NCBI GenBank assembly: GCA_017435425.1
Contig: JAFSFC010000039.1
Location: forward strand, 1-47,461
Reading direction: 5' to 3'
From: Ruminiclostridium sp.
Lineage (GTDB): Bacteria > Bacillota > Clostridia > Oscillospirales > Oscillospiraceae
Length of the DNA: 47,461 nt
Position numbers and translations under genes: made by a program
Notes under the pieces: generated by a model
What the model saw: only the letters and a program-made list of their open reading frames with translations
Database searches by the model: none
Told to the model about the DNA's origin: nothing
Shown: positions 27,343-35,571 of the stretch, piece after piece
Position numbering within the stretch: position 1 is the stretch's first letter
Layout of the letters: every line of letters begins with the position of its first letter

Positions 27343-27639
27343 ATGAAAAATCCAAACCGGGTGCGAGGGCGTCTGCGCTTTTTGCTGGCTGTGACATCGG
27401 CTATTATCGTTCTGCTGACCGTTTTTACCAACGGGTCCTTCTATATTGTGGGGACCTGCCTGTTGGTGGCCTCTATCGTGGCTTTCTTTGCCCTGCATGC
27501 TGTTCTCTGCCGATGCCCCCATTGCGGCAGAAGACTCCCCCTCTCCGGGGATGAAGCCCACACCTGTCAATACTGCGGCAGTCCGCTTCCGTCTTCTCAC
27601 GAACGAGGGACCTACAGCGGCCTGTACCATCATGAATAA
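27343..27639 (+). CDS. Small membrane protein with zinc ribbon
   Basis: A 98-residue protein. Two hydrophobic segments (about residues 12-30 and 34-56) are followed by a double CxxC zinc ribbon (CPHCG and CQYCG, about 59-80) and a short hydrophilic end. Such proteins are common in clostridia and have no known role. The start ATG at 27343 follows GGGGG; TATACT near 27293 may be a -10 box, but its -35 is poor. It is alone, bounded by two similar terminators. Confidence 0.75.
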   Translation: MKNPNRVRGRLRFLLAVTSAIIVLLTVFTNGSFYIVGTCLLVASIVAFFALHAVLCRCPHCGRRLPLSGDEAHTCQYCGSPLPSSHERGTYSGLYHHE

Positions 27640-27640
27640 A

Positions 27641-27674
27641 AAAGAGCTGACCTGTTTGAACAGATCAGCTCTTT
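27641..27674. terminator. Two-way terminator
   Basis: Stems 27641-27650/27665-27674 and 27652-27656/27659-27663 with flanking A and T runs. It ends the zinc-ribbon gene on plus and the aldolase gene on minus. Confidence 0.88.
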
Positions 27675-27685
27675 TCTTTTTTGCG

Positions 27686-28339
27686 CTACTTGATTCCCCA
27701 GGCGGGGCGCAGCCCTTCCAGGGCCTTCACCTGTGCCTCGGTGATCACCCGGTCACAGCCCAGAGTCTTTAAGTGGAGGGTCACCTGGGCCAGCTGCTCC
27801 AGGCACTCCATTCGGTAGTGGGCCTGTTCCATGGTTTCCCCCCAGCAGACCGCTCCGTGGTACTCCAACAGGAGGGCACGATAGTCCCGGCAGTAGGGGG
27901 CCACGCTGTCGGCCACTGCCTGGGAGCCGGGGAGGGCGAAGGGGGCCACAGGGACCGTTCCCAGAAAGACCACCGCCTCCTGGATGATAGGCCGGTCCAA
28001 AGGAATGCCGGCGCAGGCAAAGGCGGTGGCGGCAGGGGGATGGGCGTGGATCACCGCCCGGACGTCGGGGTTCTCTTTGTAGATGCGCAGGTGCATCCTG
28101 GTCTCGGAGGAGGGCTTGCGGGTGCCCTCCAGAAGAGCTCCTTCCAGGTCCACCTTCACCAGCATCTCCTCGGTCATGGCCCCCTTGGAGACCCCGGTGG
28201 GGGTCACCCACAGGGCGTTGTCCCCCACACGGACGGAGAGGTTGCCGTCGTTGGCGGCCACCAGTCCCCGCTGGTATATCTTCAGGCCCGCCTCAATGAT
28301 CTGGGCTTTGGCCTGGGCGTCGGTGGGATAGCCTGCCAT
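27686..28339 (-). CDS. Class II aldolase, probable 5-deoxy/5-methylthioribulose-1-P aldolase
   Basis: A 217-residue class II (zinc) aldolase of the fuculose-phosphate aldolase/adducin family. Seen: AANDGNLSVRVGD near residue 28, TPTGVSKG, SSETRMHLRIYKENPD with the catalytic Glu region, zinc ligands in HAHPPAATAFA (about 93-95) and LLLEYHGAVCWG (about 160). Its ribosome site lies within the last codons of mtnA, 2 bases upstream. That pairing indicates cleavage of the isomerase product into dihydroxyacetone phosphate and an aldehyde (DHAP shunt; inference). A plain fuculose aldolase is the alternative, but no fuc genes are near. Confidence 0.88.
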   Translation of the reverse strand: MAGYPTDAQAKAQIIEAGLKIYQRGLVAANDGNLSVRVGDNALWVTPTGVSKGAMTEEMLVKVDLEGALLEGTRKPSSETRMHLRIYKENPDVRAVIHAHPPAATAFACAGIPLDRPIIQEAVVFLGTVPVAPFALPGSQAVADSVAPYCRDYRALLLEYHGAVCWGETMEQAHYRMECLEQLAQVTLHLKTLGCDRVITEAQVKALEGLRPAWGIK

Positions 28340-28341
28340 GG

Positions 28342-29409
28342 TCAGCCCTCCTTCTTCTTCCGGCCGAACAGGGCGGCCAGGTTGGCGTCAAAGGGCGGAT
28401 AGCAAATGCCCTTTTCTGTGACGATGGCGGTGATGAGCTGGTGGTCGGTCACATCAAAGGCGGGGTTGTAGCACTTGACCTCAGGCAGGGCAGAGGGCTT
28501 CTCGAAGAACTTGGACTTGATCTCCTCCCCGTCCCGCAGCTCGATGGGGATGTGGTCCCCGTCGGGGCAGTTGAAGTCGATGGTGGAGGAGGGACCCAGC
28601 ACGTAGAAAGGGATGCCGTAGTGCTTGGCCAGGATGGCCACCCCGGAGGTGCCGATCTTGTTGGCGGTGTCCCCGTTGGCGGCCACCCGGTCGCAGCCCA
28701 CGAAGCAGGCGTTGATCTTGCCCTCCTTCATGACAATGCTGGCCATGTTGTCGCAGATGAGGGTGCAGTCCACCCCGGCCCGCTGCAGCTCGTAGGTGGT
28801 AAGGCGGGCACCCTGGAGAAGAGGGCGGGTCTCGTCACACCAGGCGTGGAGGGTGATGCCCTCCTCGGCAGCCAGGAAGAGGGGGCCCAGCGCGGTGCCG
28901 TACCGGGAGGTGGCCAGAGGGCCGGCATTGCAGTGGGTGAGGATGCCGTCCCCCTCCTTGACCAGGGAAAGGCCGTGGCGGGAGATGGCAGCGCACATGT
29001 CAATGTCCTCCTGGTGGATGGCCAGGGCGGTCTTTTTCATGGATTCCAGGATGCTGTCCACGTCCATGCAGGGCATGGCCTCGGCCACTGCCAGCATCCG
29101 GTCCAGCATGTGCTTCAGGTTCACTGCGGTGGGCCGGGAGGCGTTCAGGTAGCGGTGGATCTTCTCACAGTCCTGAATAAAGTCAAAGTAGAGCTCTGCC
29201 CTGGACTGGCGGGCCAGAACATACATGGCATAGGCGGCGAAAATGCCGATAGCCGGAGCACCCCGTACCCGCAGGGAGTGGATGGCCTCATAGAGGTCCT
29301 CGGCTCTGGAGAGTTCCAGATAAACGGTCTCGTTGGGAAGTCGGCTCTGGTCCAGGATGCGCACGGCAGAGCCGTCCGGAGTCAGACAGACGTTGTCGGT
29401 ATGGGTCAT
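28342..29409 (-). CDS. mtnA: Methylthioribose-1-phosphate isomerase
   Basis: A 355-residue eIF2B-like isomerase converting 5-methylthioribose-1-phosphate (or 5-deoxyribose-1-phosphate) to the ribulose form. Seen: [16 protein letters not shown], catalytic Cys in [20 protein letters not shown], catalytic Asp in [18 protein letters not shown], and [19 protein letters not shown]. The start ATG at 29409 has AAGGA 10 bases upstream; a GTG at 29418 is too close to it. mtnK, mtnB, mtnC and mtnD, needed for the full methionine salvage pathway, are absent here. The aldolase follows in the same operon. Confidence 0.94.
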   Translation of the reverse strand: MTHTDNVCLTPDGSAVRILDQSRLPNETVYLELSRAEDLYEAIHSLRVRGAPAIGIFAAYAMYVLARQSRAELYFDFIQDCEKIHRYLNASRPTAVNLKHMLDRMLAVAEAMPCMDVDSILESMKKTALAIHQEDIDMCAAISRHGLSLVKEGDGILTHCNAGPLATSRYGTALGPLFLAAEEGITLHAWCDETRPLLQGARLTTYELQRAGVDCTLICDNMASIVMKEGKINACFVGCDRVAANGDTANKIGTSGVAILAKHYGIPFYVLGPSSTIDFNCPDGDHIPIELRDGEEIKSKFFEKPSALPEVKCYNPAFDVTDHQLITAIVTEKGICYPPFDANLAALFGRKKKEG

Positions 29410-29454
29410 GGAAGTCACGTCCTTATTATATAAATAGGTATGAAACCCAAACCC

Positions 29455-29483
29455 ATTGTAGCAGGAAGCCGGGAGAAAAGCAA
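29455..29483 (-). promoter_or_regulatory. Promoter of mtnA-aldolase operon
   Basis: On minus: TTGCTT (29478-29483), 17-bp spacer, TACAAT (29455-29460), about 46 bases upstream of mtnA. No SAM-riboswitch landmark was seen in the short leader. Confidence 0.75.
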
Positions 29484-29834
29484 TGGACAGCCCCCGGTGT
29501 ACAGCCGACCGTTGTGAGGTGTCCAGTCATGATAAAAAAGACAAAGGTATTTAAGAGATAAAAAAATGCGATTGTGCAAAACGACGAATGGGAAAAACGC
29601 CGAAGAGAGCGAAAAAACGCATAGGTGAAGGAAAAGAAATGCGAAAAAACCGCCGAAATAGGGGAATTTAGTGAGGTTTTTCCCCTAAAAACAAAAAAAG
29701 TAAGAAAACAGGCGACGGAAGATGAAGAGAATCCTGCGAAAAGGAAAGGCGATTCGCCGGAAAACGGCGGAAATAATTTGTGCAAAAGGTGTATTTCATT
29801 TTTAGGAAAATGGTGTTATCATATGCACAAGTTA

Positions 29835-29923
29835 CAGGAGCAACACTCCTGGAGCAACGTTCAAAACAGACGGAATTGAGTAGCCGACTGTTTCGAATAT
29901 CGAACTTGCATTGGTAAGTTCGA
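29835..29923 (+). promoter_or_regulatory. Three-hairpin leader of aminotransferase gene
   Basis: Stems 29835-29840/29846-29851, 29864-29869/29888-29893 and 29900-29907/29916-29923 (TCGAACTT/AAGTTCGA). The last is followed by CCCTTATTTTTT, resembling a weak intrinsic terminator before the gene. An attenuator or unknown riboswitch is possible. Confidence 0.45.
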
Positions 29924-29963
29924 GTCCCTTATTTTTTCATATTTTGAATGGGAGGAAAATTTT

Positions 29964-31184
29964 ATGAGACTGAAAGATACTGGTCTGAGCGCTGTTGAAC
30001 TGAAGGCACAGGTTAAGAAGTACATGATCGAGACCTACGAGCGTATGGACTTCATTGCTGACTCCGCTGAAGGCGTCTACATGTATGACGAGAACGGCGA
30101 AGCTTATCTGGACTTCTACGCTGGTATCGCTGTTAACACCCTGGGTAACTGCCATCCCGCAGTCGTGAAGGCTGTCCAGGAGCAGACTGCTACCATCATG
30201 CACACCTTCAACTACCCCTACACCATTCCTCAGGCAGTCCTGTCCAAGGAAATCTGCGAGACCACCGGCATGGACAAGGTCCTGTATCAGAACTCCGGTG
30301 CTGAGGCTAACGAAGCAATGATCAAGATGGCTCGTAAGTGGGGCATCGAGAACATCGGCCCCGACGCTTGGCACATCATCACTGCTAAGAAGTCCTTCCA
30401 CGGCCGTACCTTCGGCGCTATGACCGCTACCGGCCAGCCCGACTCCGCTATCCAGAAGGGCTTCGGCGACCTGACCCCCGGCTTCACCTATGCTGACTAC
30501 AACGATCTGGAGTCCTTCAAGGCTGCTTACGTTGAGGGCAAGACCTGCGCTATCATGTTCGAGCCTGTTCAGGGCGAGGGCGGCGTGTTCCCCGCAACTC
30601 AGGAGTTCATGGAAGGCATCCGCGCATTCTGCGACGAGAAGGGCATCCTGTTCCTGCTGGACGAAGTTCAGGCAGGTTGGGGCCGTTGCGGCGCATTCAT
30701 GTGCTACCAGACCTACGGCGTGCAGCCCGACATCGTCTCCATGGCTAAGGCAATGGGCGGCGGTATGCCCATCGGCGGCATCGCTTGCAACGACAAGGCA
30801 GCTTCCGCATTCGGCCCCGGCACCCACGGCTCCACCTACGCTGGTCACCCCGTCGCTTGCGCTGCTTCTCTGGCAGTCCTGCGCGAGCTGAAGGCTGGCA
30901 ACTGGGCACAGAACGCTAAGGAAATGGGCGACTACTTCGCAGCTGAGCTGCTGAAGATCCCCGGCGTCGTTGCAGAGCGTCATCGCGGCCTGTTCGTCGG
31001 CGCTATCCTGGAAGACGGCATCTCCTCCGTCGAAGTCAAGCGTGCTTGCATCCGTAACAAGTTCCTGGTCACCGCTATCGGCACCTCCATCATCCGTATG
31101 GTTCCCCCCCTGGTCATCACCAAGGAGAACGTTGATGAGGCTTGCAAGCGTCTGGCAAAGTCCATCGCTGAAGTTAAGGGCTAA
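29964..31184 (+). CDS. Class III PLP aminotransferase (ArgD/GABA-T-like)
   Basis: A 406-residue fold-type I aminotransferase. Seen: YLDFYAGIAVNTLGNCHP, QNSGAEANEAMIKMARKW (phosphate-binding), FHGRTFGAMTATGQ, MFEPVQGEGGV, LLDEVQAGWGR with the PLP-binding Asp, and MAKAMGGGMPIGG with the Schiff-base Lys. It belongs to the acetylornithine/succinylornithine/GABA transaminase group. No arginine genes are near, and the local genes are catabolic, so use of an omega-amino acid is possible. Codons favour GCT, GTT, CGT and GGT, unlike most neighbours, suggesting high expression. The GGAGG site precedes the ATG at 29964. Confidence 0.9.
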   Translation: MRLKDTGLSAVELKAQVKKYMIETYERMDFIADSAEGVYMYDENGEAYLDFYAGIAVNTLGNCHPAVVKAVQEQTATIMHTFNYPYTIPQAVLSKEICETTGMDKVLYQNSGAEANEAMIKMARKWGIENIGPDAWHIITAKKSFHGRTFGAMTATGQPDSAIQKGFGDLTPGFTYADYNDLESFKAAYVEGKTCAIMFEPVQGEGGVFPATQEFMEGIRAFCDEKGILFLLDEVQAGWGRCGAFMCYQTYGVQPDIVSMAKAMGGGMPIGGIACNDKAASAFGPGTHGSTYAGHPVACAASLAVLRELKAGNWAQNAKEMGDYFAAELLKIPGVVAERHRGLFVGAILEDGISSVEVKRACIRNKFLVTAIGTSIIRMVPPLVITKENVDEACKRLAKSIAEVKG

Positions 31185-31229
31185 TTTACAACCCGCTTAA
31201 CTAAGGAGTTTACTCCAATCGGCTAGTTC

Positions 31230-31259
31230 AAATCCCCCCACCGTCAGGTGGGGGGATTT
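31230..31259 (+). terminator. Terminator after aminotransferase
   Basis: A 13-bp stem (31230-31242 with 31247-31259) followed by a T run. Confidence 0.93.
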
Positions 31260-31266
31260 TTTATGA

Positions 31267-31509
31267 CTTTGCAATGCCAGCATTGCAAAGTGGTTTGCAG
31301 GCCACTGTGTGCAACAAGCCGGGACCCAAGGGCCCGGCTGTCACACTTGTGGCCTGAGAAGAGTTTTCGCCGACATACATGCTGTCGGCGAAAACACATA
31401 AGACTCCATTTCGTCCCTGCGGGACGAAACTCTGCGAGGCTGCTACCTCTGAAAAGGCTCCCTCGTGCAAAGGGAGCTGGCAGCGCAAAGCGCTGACTGA
31501 GGGATTGTA
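31267..31509. repeat. Palindrome-cluster element A
   Basis: About 240 bases without a gene but full of hairpins: 31267-31276/31281-31290 (10 bp); a compound stem GGCCAC...GTGGCC (31300-31354) enclosing GCCGGG/CCCGGC; 31363-31375/31383-31395 (13 bp); 31409-31417/31421-31429 (9 bp); 31457-31463/31471-31477; 31490-31495 with 31481-31486. It shares AAAC(C)TCTGCGAGGC and a GGCC...CACACT...GGCC layout with element B at 41301-41525. Confidence 0.75.
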
Positions 31510-31542
31510 GCGTTGTGACAAGAACAATGTGTATGAACGAAA

Positions 31543-31573
31543 ACAGCCCCCGGCTCGGTGAGCCGGGGGCTGT
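31543..31573 (-). terminator. Terminator of pyruvate carboxylase gene
   Basis: A 14-bp stem (31543-31556 with 31560-31573) and TTTTC on the minus strand, 30 bases beyond the stop. Confidence 0.88.
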
Positions 31574-31602
31574 GGTGTTATTGGGGGAAGCTTGGACGGA
31601 GA

Positions 31603-34600
31603 TTACTCCTCGTCCAGGATGAAGGAGACCAGCAGGTCTTCTGCGTTGACGTGCTCGCCGGGAGCCACGTAGATCTTGTCGACCTTGCCGTTGACCTTGG
31701 AGACGAAGGTGGTTTCCATCTTCATGGCCTCCACGATCATCAGAGGCTGGTTGACCTTGACCTCGTCGCCCTCCTTCACCAGAACGGTCTCCACGGTGCC
31801 GGGGATGGTGGAGCCCAGGTGAGCGGGGTTGGACTTGTCGGCCTTCAGCTTGCGGTCCACAACGACCTCCAGGGTCTTATCCAGGACCTTCTGCTCACGG
31901 AGCATGCCGTTGACTTCGAAGGTCAGCACACGATAGCCTTCCTCGTCGGGATCGGACATGTGGACGAACTTGATGATGATGTCCTTGCCGGAGTCGACCT
32001 TCAGGACGGTCTCTTCACCCTTGCGCAGGCCGAAGAAGTACACGTGGGACTCCAGGGTGGTAACGTCGTTGTAAGCATCGAAGTGGGTGCAGTAGTCCTC
32101 GTAGACCTTGGGATACAGGGCGTGGGAAACGGCCTTCTGCTCCATGTCGAAGTCGGAGAAGCCTTCCATATCGAACTTCTCACGCAGCAGCTTTTTGATC
32201 GCTTCGAAGTCTACGTCAGGCAGCAGGGTGCCGGGGCGGACGGTGATGGGCTCAATGTCCTTCAGGACGATCTTCTGCAGCTCCTTGGGGAAGCCGCCTT
32301 CGGGCTGACCGATCATACCCTTGAAGAAGTCGATGACGGAGTCGGGGTAGGACAGGCCTGCACCCTCGGTGAGGATGTTGTCCATGGTTAGGCCGTTCTT
32401 GGACATGAAGATGGCCAGGTCGCCAACCACCTTGGAGGAGGGGGTGACCTTGATCAGGTTGCCCAGCAGGATGTTTGCCTGACGGTACAGCTCCTTGATC
32501 TTCTCGAACTCGTCCTTGGAGCCCATCTCGGTGACCTGAGCCAGCAGGTTGGAGTACTGGCCGCCGGGGATCTCGTGCTTGTAGATCTCAGCCAGGGGGG
32601 AGACCTGACCGGACTCGTTGGCAGCGTAGACCTTGCGGACGTGCTCGTAGTAGCGAGCCAGCTCGTTGAGGCCTTCAAAGTCCAGACCGGTGTCACGCTC
32701 GGTGCCGCGGAGGGCTTCCACCACCACGTTCAGGGAGGGCTGGCTGGTGCAGCCTGCCATGGACTCAATGGCCAGGTCGGCGATGTCCACGCCAGCTTCG
32801 GCTGCCTTCAGAACGGTGGCAACGCCGGCGCCGGTGGTGTCGTGGGTGTGCAGGTGGACGGGGATCTTCAGCTCGGACTTCAGGGTCTCAACCAGCTTGT
32901 AAGCGGAGTAAGGCTTCAGCAGGCCGGCCATGTCCTTGATGGCCAGGATGTGAACGCCCATAGCCTCCAGCTCCTTGGCCTTCTTGACGTAGTAGTCCAG
33001 GGTGTACTTGACCTCGTTGGGGTTCAGGATGTCGCCGGTGTAGCACAGGGCGCCTTCCACGATCTTGCCGGTCTTCAGGGACTCCTCGATGGGCATCTTC
33101 ATGTTCTCGATCCAGTTCAGGGAGTCGAAGACACGGAAGACGTCAATGCCCTTGATTGCGGAGATGCGGATGAACTCCTTGACCAGGTTGTCGGGGTAGT
33201 TGCTGTAGCCAACGGCGTTGGAGGCGCGCAGCAGCATCTGGATCAGAGTGTTGGGCATACGCTCGTTGAGGATCTCCAGTCTCTTCCAGGGAGATTCCTT
33301 CAGGAAGCGGTAAGCGGTGTCGTAGGTAGCGCCGCCCCATGCTTCCACGGAGAAGGCGTTCTGCATGATGGTGTTGGTGGCACGGGCTGCGCCGACGATG
33401 TCCTTGGTACGCATACGGGTTGCGATCAGGGACTGCTGGGCATCACGCATGGAGGTGTCGGTGATGTACAGCTTCTTCTCGCCCAGGATCTTCTGGGTGA
33501 AGCCGGTGGCGCCCAGACGCTTGAACTCGTCCTTGGAGCCGTGGACCAGTGCGGTCTCATTATATCTGGGCAGGACACGGTCCTCGTAGTAAGGCTTATT
33601 GCCCTTGGAGACGTTGACGATCTTGTCGCCCAGGAAGGCCAGGATCTTGGAAGCCCGGTCTGCGCTGTGGGACAGGGTGAAGAGCTCGGGGGTCTCCTCG
33701 ATGAAGGTGGTATAGCAGCGGCCTTCCTGGAAGGTGGGGTCGTTGAGGACGTTGATCAGGAAGGAGATGTTGGTCTTGATGCCCTGGATCTTGATCTCAC
33801 GCAGAGCACGGCGGGACTTGGTGACAGCGCCCATGAAGGTGCGGTCGAAGGAGCTGATCTTCACCAGCAGGGAGTCGTAGTAGGGCAGGATCTCAGCGCC
33901 GGTGTAGATGTTGCCGCCGTCCAGACGGATGCCGTTGCCGGAGCCGGAGGTGTACAGAGCCACCTTGCCGGTGTCGGGCATGAAGTTGTTGGAGGGATCC
34001 TCGGAGGTGACACGGGTCTGGATGGCATAGCCGTGGCACTGGATGGACTCCTGGGAGGGGATGGAGATCTCGGGGGAGTTCAGGGGATAGCCCTCTGCCA
34101 CCAGGATCTGGGAGCGGACGATGTCGATGTCGGTGACCAGCTCGGTGACGGTGTGCTCCACCTGGATACGGGGGTTCATCTCGATGAAGTAGGGGTTGCC
34201 CTCCAGGTCCACCAGGAACTCGCAGGTACCGGCGTTGCGGTAGCCAACGTGGCGGCACAGAGCCAGAGCGCTGTCGAAGATCTTCTGGCGGGTTGCCTCG
34301 GGGACGGAGAAGGCGGGGGCATACTCAACCACCTTCTGGTGGCGGCGCTGAACGGAGCAGTCACGGTCGTACAGGTGGACCACGTTGCCGTAGTTATCGG
34401 CCAGCATCTGGACCTCAATGTGCTTGGGGCCCCGCAGATACTTTTCGATGAAGACCTGGTCGTCGCCGAAGGCCTTCTTGGACTCGTTGATGGCCTCCTT
34501 GAACTCCTTCTCCATGTCGGCAGCCTTGTAGACGATACGCATGCCGCGGCCGCCGCCGCCGTTGGATGCCTTCAGCATGACGGGGTAGCCGACCTTTTCG

Positions 34601-35067
34601 GCCACTTCCAGAGCCTCTTCCACGGTCTTCATGGCGTGGTCCACGCCGGGGATGATGGGCACGTTGGCGGCGATGGCGATCTGCTTGGAGGAGATCTTGT
34701 CGCCCATGGCATTCATGCTGTCCACGGTGGGGCCGATGAAGACGATGCCGTTCTTCTCGCACTCTTCCACCAGGACGGGGTTCTCGGCCAGGAAGCCGTA
34801 ACCGGGGTGGATGGCGTCGATGTTGTGATCCTTGGCGATCTTGATGATGGTGGGGATATCCAGATAAGCGTCAACGGGGCCGCTTTCGGGATTCAGAGGA
34901 TAGGCCTCATCTGCCAGATCACGGAATCTGGCGTACTTGTCTTCCTTGGAGTAAATGGCAACGGAGGTGATGTCCAGCTCGTTCAGAGCACGGAATACAC
35001 GGATGGCGATCTCGCCGCGGTTGGCGACCAGAACGCGCTTGAACTGTCTGATGCGTACTTCGCTCAT
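31603..35067 (-). CDS. pyc: Pyruvate carboxylase
   Basis: A 1154-residue single-chain biotin enzyme that makes oxaloacetate from pyruvate, bicarbonate and ATP. Domain order: biotin carboxylase with ATP-grasp (about residues 10-460; MLKASNGGGGRGMRI, EMNPRIQVEHTVTE), carboxyltransferase (about 530-830; ITDTSMRDAQQSLIATRMRT, metal-binding HLHTHDTTG), a central allosteric region, and the biotin carrier with VEAMKMETTF, biotinylated on about K1116. The length is normal. Codon choice is biased as in a well-expressed gene. It is a single-gene unit with its own promoter and terminator. It supplies oxaloacetate for C4 metabolism or biosynthesis. Confidence 0.98.
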   Translation of the reverse strand: MSEVRIRQFKRVLVANRGEIAIRVFRALNELDITSVAIYSKEDKYARFRDLADEAYPLNPESGPVDAYLDIPTIIKIAKDHNIDAIHPGYGFLAENPVLVEECEKNGIVFIGPTVDSMNAMGDKISSKQIAIAANVPIIPGVDHAMKTVEEALEVAEKVGYPVMLKASNGGGGRGMRIVYKAADMEKEFKEAINESKKAFGDDQVFIEKYLRGPKHIEVQMLADNYGNVVHLYDRDCSVQRRHQKVVEYAPAFSVPEATRQKIFDSALALCRHVGYRNAGTCEFLVDLEGNPYFIEMNPRIQVEHTVTELVTDIDIVRSQILVAEGYPLNSPEISIPSQESIQCHGYAIQTRVTSEDPSNNFMPDTGKVALYTSGSGNGIRLDGGNIYTGAEILPYYDSLLVKISSFDRTFMGAVTKSRRALREIKIQGIKTNISFLINVLNDPTFQEGRCYTTFIEETPELFTLSHSADRASKILAFLGDKIVNVSKGNKPYYEDRVLPRYNETALVHGSKDEFKRLGATGFTQKILGEKKLYITDTSMRDAQQSLIATRMRTKDIVGAARATNTIMQNAFSVEAWGGATYDTAYRFLKESPWKRLEILNERMPNTLIQMLLRASNAVGYSNYPDNLVKEFIRISAIKGIDVFRVFDSLNWIENMKMPIEESLKTGKIVEGALCYTGDILNPNEVKYTLDYYVKKAKELEAMGVHILAIKDMAGLLKPYSAYKLVETLKSELKIPVHLHTHDTTGAGVATVLKAAEAGVDIADLAIESMAGCTSQPSLNVVVEALRGTERDTGLDFEGLNELARYYEHVRKVYAANESGQVSPLAEIYKHEIPGGQYSNLLAQVTEMGSKDEFEKIKELYRQANILLGNLIKVTPSSKVVGDLAIFMSKNGLTMDNILTEGAGLSYPDSVIDFFKGMIGQPEGGFPKELQKIVLKDIEPITVRPGTLLPDVDFEAIKKLLREKFDMEGFSDFDMEQKAVSHALYPKVYEDYCTHFDAYNDVTTLESHVYFFGLRKGEETVLKVDSGKDIIIKFVHMSDPDEEGYRVLTFEVNGMLREQKVLDKTLEVVVDRKLKADKSNPAHLGSTIPGTVETVLVKEGDEVKVNQPLMIVEAMKMETTFVSKVNGKVDKIYVAPGEHVNAEDLLVSFILDEE

Positions 35068-35181
35068 AGTGCTGACTCCTTCTCAATTATTTTTAGTTTG
35101 GTTGCAGGGGAACAGACCCCGATTTTGACCTGTTTGTGTTATGCACACTGCAAAAACAAATGTTTCTCTTTTTCAAAACCC

Positions 35182-35210
35182 ATTATACACGATAGGAAAA
35201 TCTCTGGCAA
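35182..35210 (-). promoter_or_regulatory. Sigma-A promoter of pyc
   Basis: On minus: TTGCCA (35205-35210), 17-bp spacer, TATAAT (35182-35187), leaving a leader of about 110 bases. Confidence 0.85.
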
Positions 35211-35468
35211 GAGACGAAAATAGAAGGAAACTTTGGAAAATGGTTTGCAATTTGATGTAAAATTGCCCTGCAAAATGGTTTTTGAAAAAATCAACGGTGG
35301 AAATGTGCATTTTGGGAGGGTTTCTCTCCATCCTTTCAATCAAATTCCACAAGAAAAACGGGGGCGGAAACAGGGGGGAAAAACCGGAAAAAAAGAGGAC
35401 CAAAAGACCCGGGAAAAGCCCGAAAAAAATCTGTAAGTTTGACGAATCAGTTTTTCTGATAGGTGGGG

Positions 35469-35497
35469 TTTACAGGGAGGAATACAGGGCCTATAAT
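35469..35497 (+). promoter_or_regulatory. Sigma-A promoter of mocR-like gene
   Basis: TTTACA (35469-35474), 17-bp spacer, TATAAT (35492-35497), about 70 bases upstream of the start. Confidence 0.85.
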
Positions 35498-35571
35498 AGG
35501 GCTTGACAATGTCGAAAACAGGAGTTCCTGCATCTTCGATATGGCCAGAACACGAAAAGTTGAGGATGAGC

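Larger units (their letters stand above)
29410..29963. other. Purine-rich, AT-rich intergenic region
   Basis: 554 bases with no convincing gene. 29455-29483 is the mtnA promoter. From about 29531 to 29790 the plus strand is strongly A/G-rich, with repeated GCGAAAAA-type words. From 29835 to 29923 there are three hairpins just upstream of the aminotransferase start. Confidence 0.6.
35068..35571. other. Divergent intergenic region between pyc and mocR
   Basis: 504 bases. It holds the pyc promoter (35182-35210), a purine-rich plus-strand stretch at about 35340-35430 with GGAAAAA/CGAAAAA words, and the mocR promoter (35469-35497). No convincing gene was found; short frames lack good ribosome sites. 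Confidence 0.65.

Noticed and set aside
29625..29879. 84-residue basic open frame in the purine-rich spacer
   Set aside because: No ribosome site, biased Lys/Glu composition due to purine richness, no family.
29908..29932. tRNA-like T arm (GTTCGAGTCC) before the aminotransferase
   Set aside because: No T stem, anticodon arm or acceptor stem can be formed; the bases pair better as the hairpin 29900-29923.
31223..31242. tRNA-like T arm (GTTCAAATCC) after the aminotransferase
   Set aside because: It is part of the terminator stem; no cloverleaf is possible.
32575..35223. 882-residue open frame opposite pyc
   Set aside because: Antisense shadow of pyruvate carboxylase, low-complexity Val/Gly/Asp composition, no motif.
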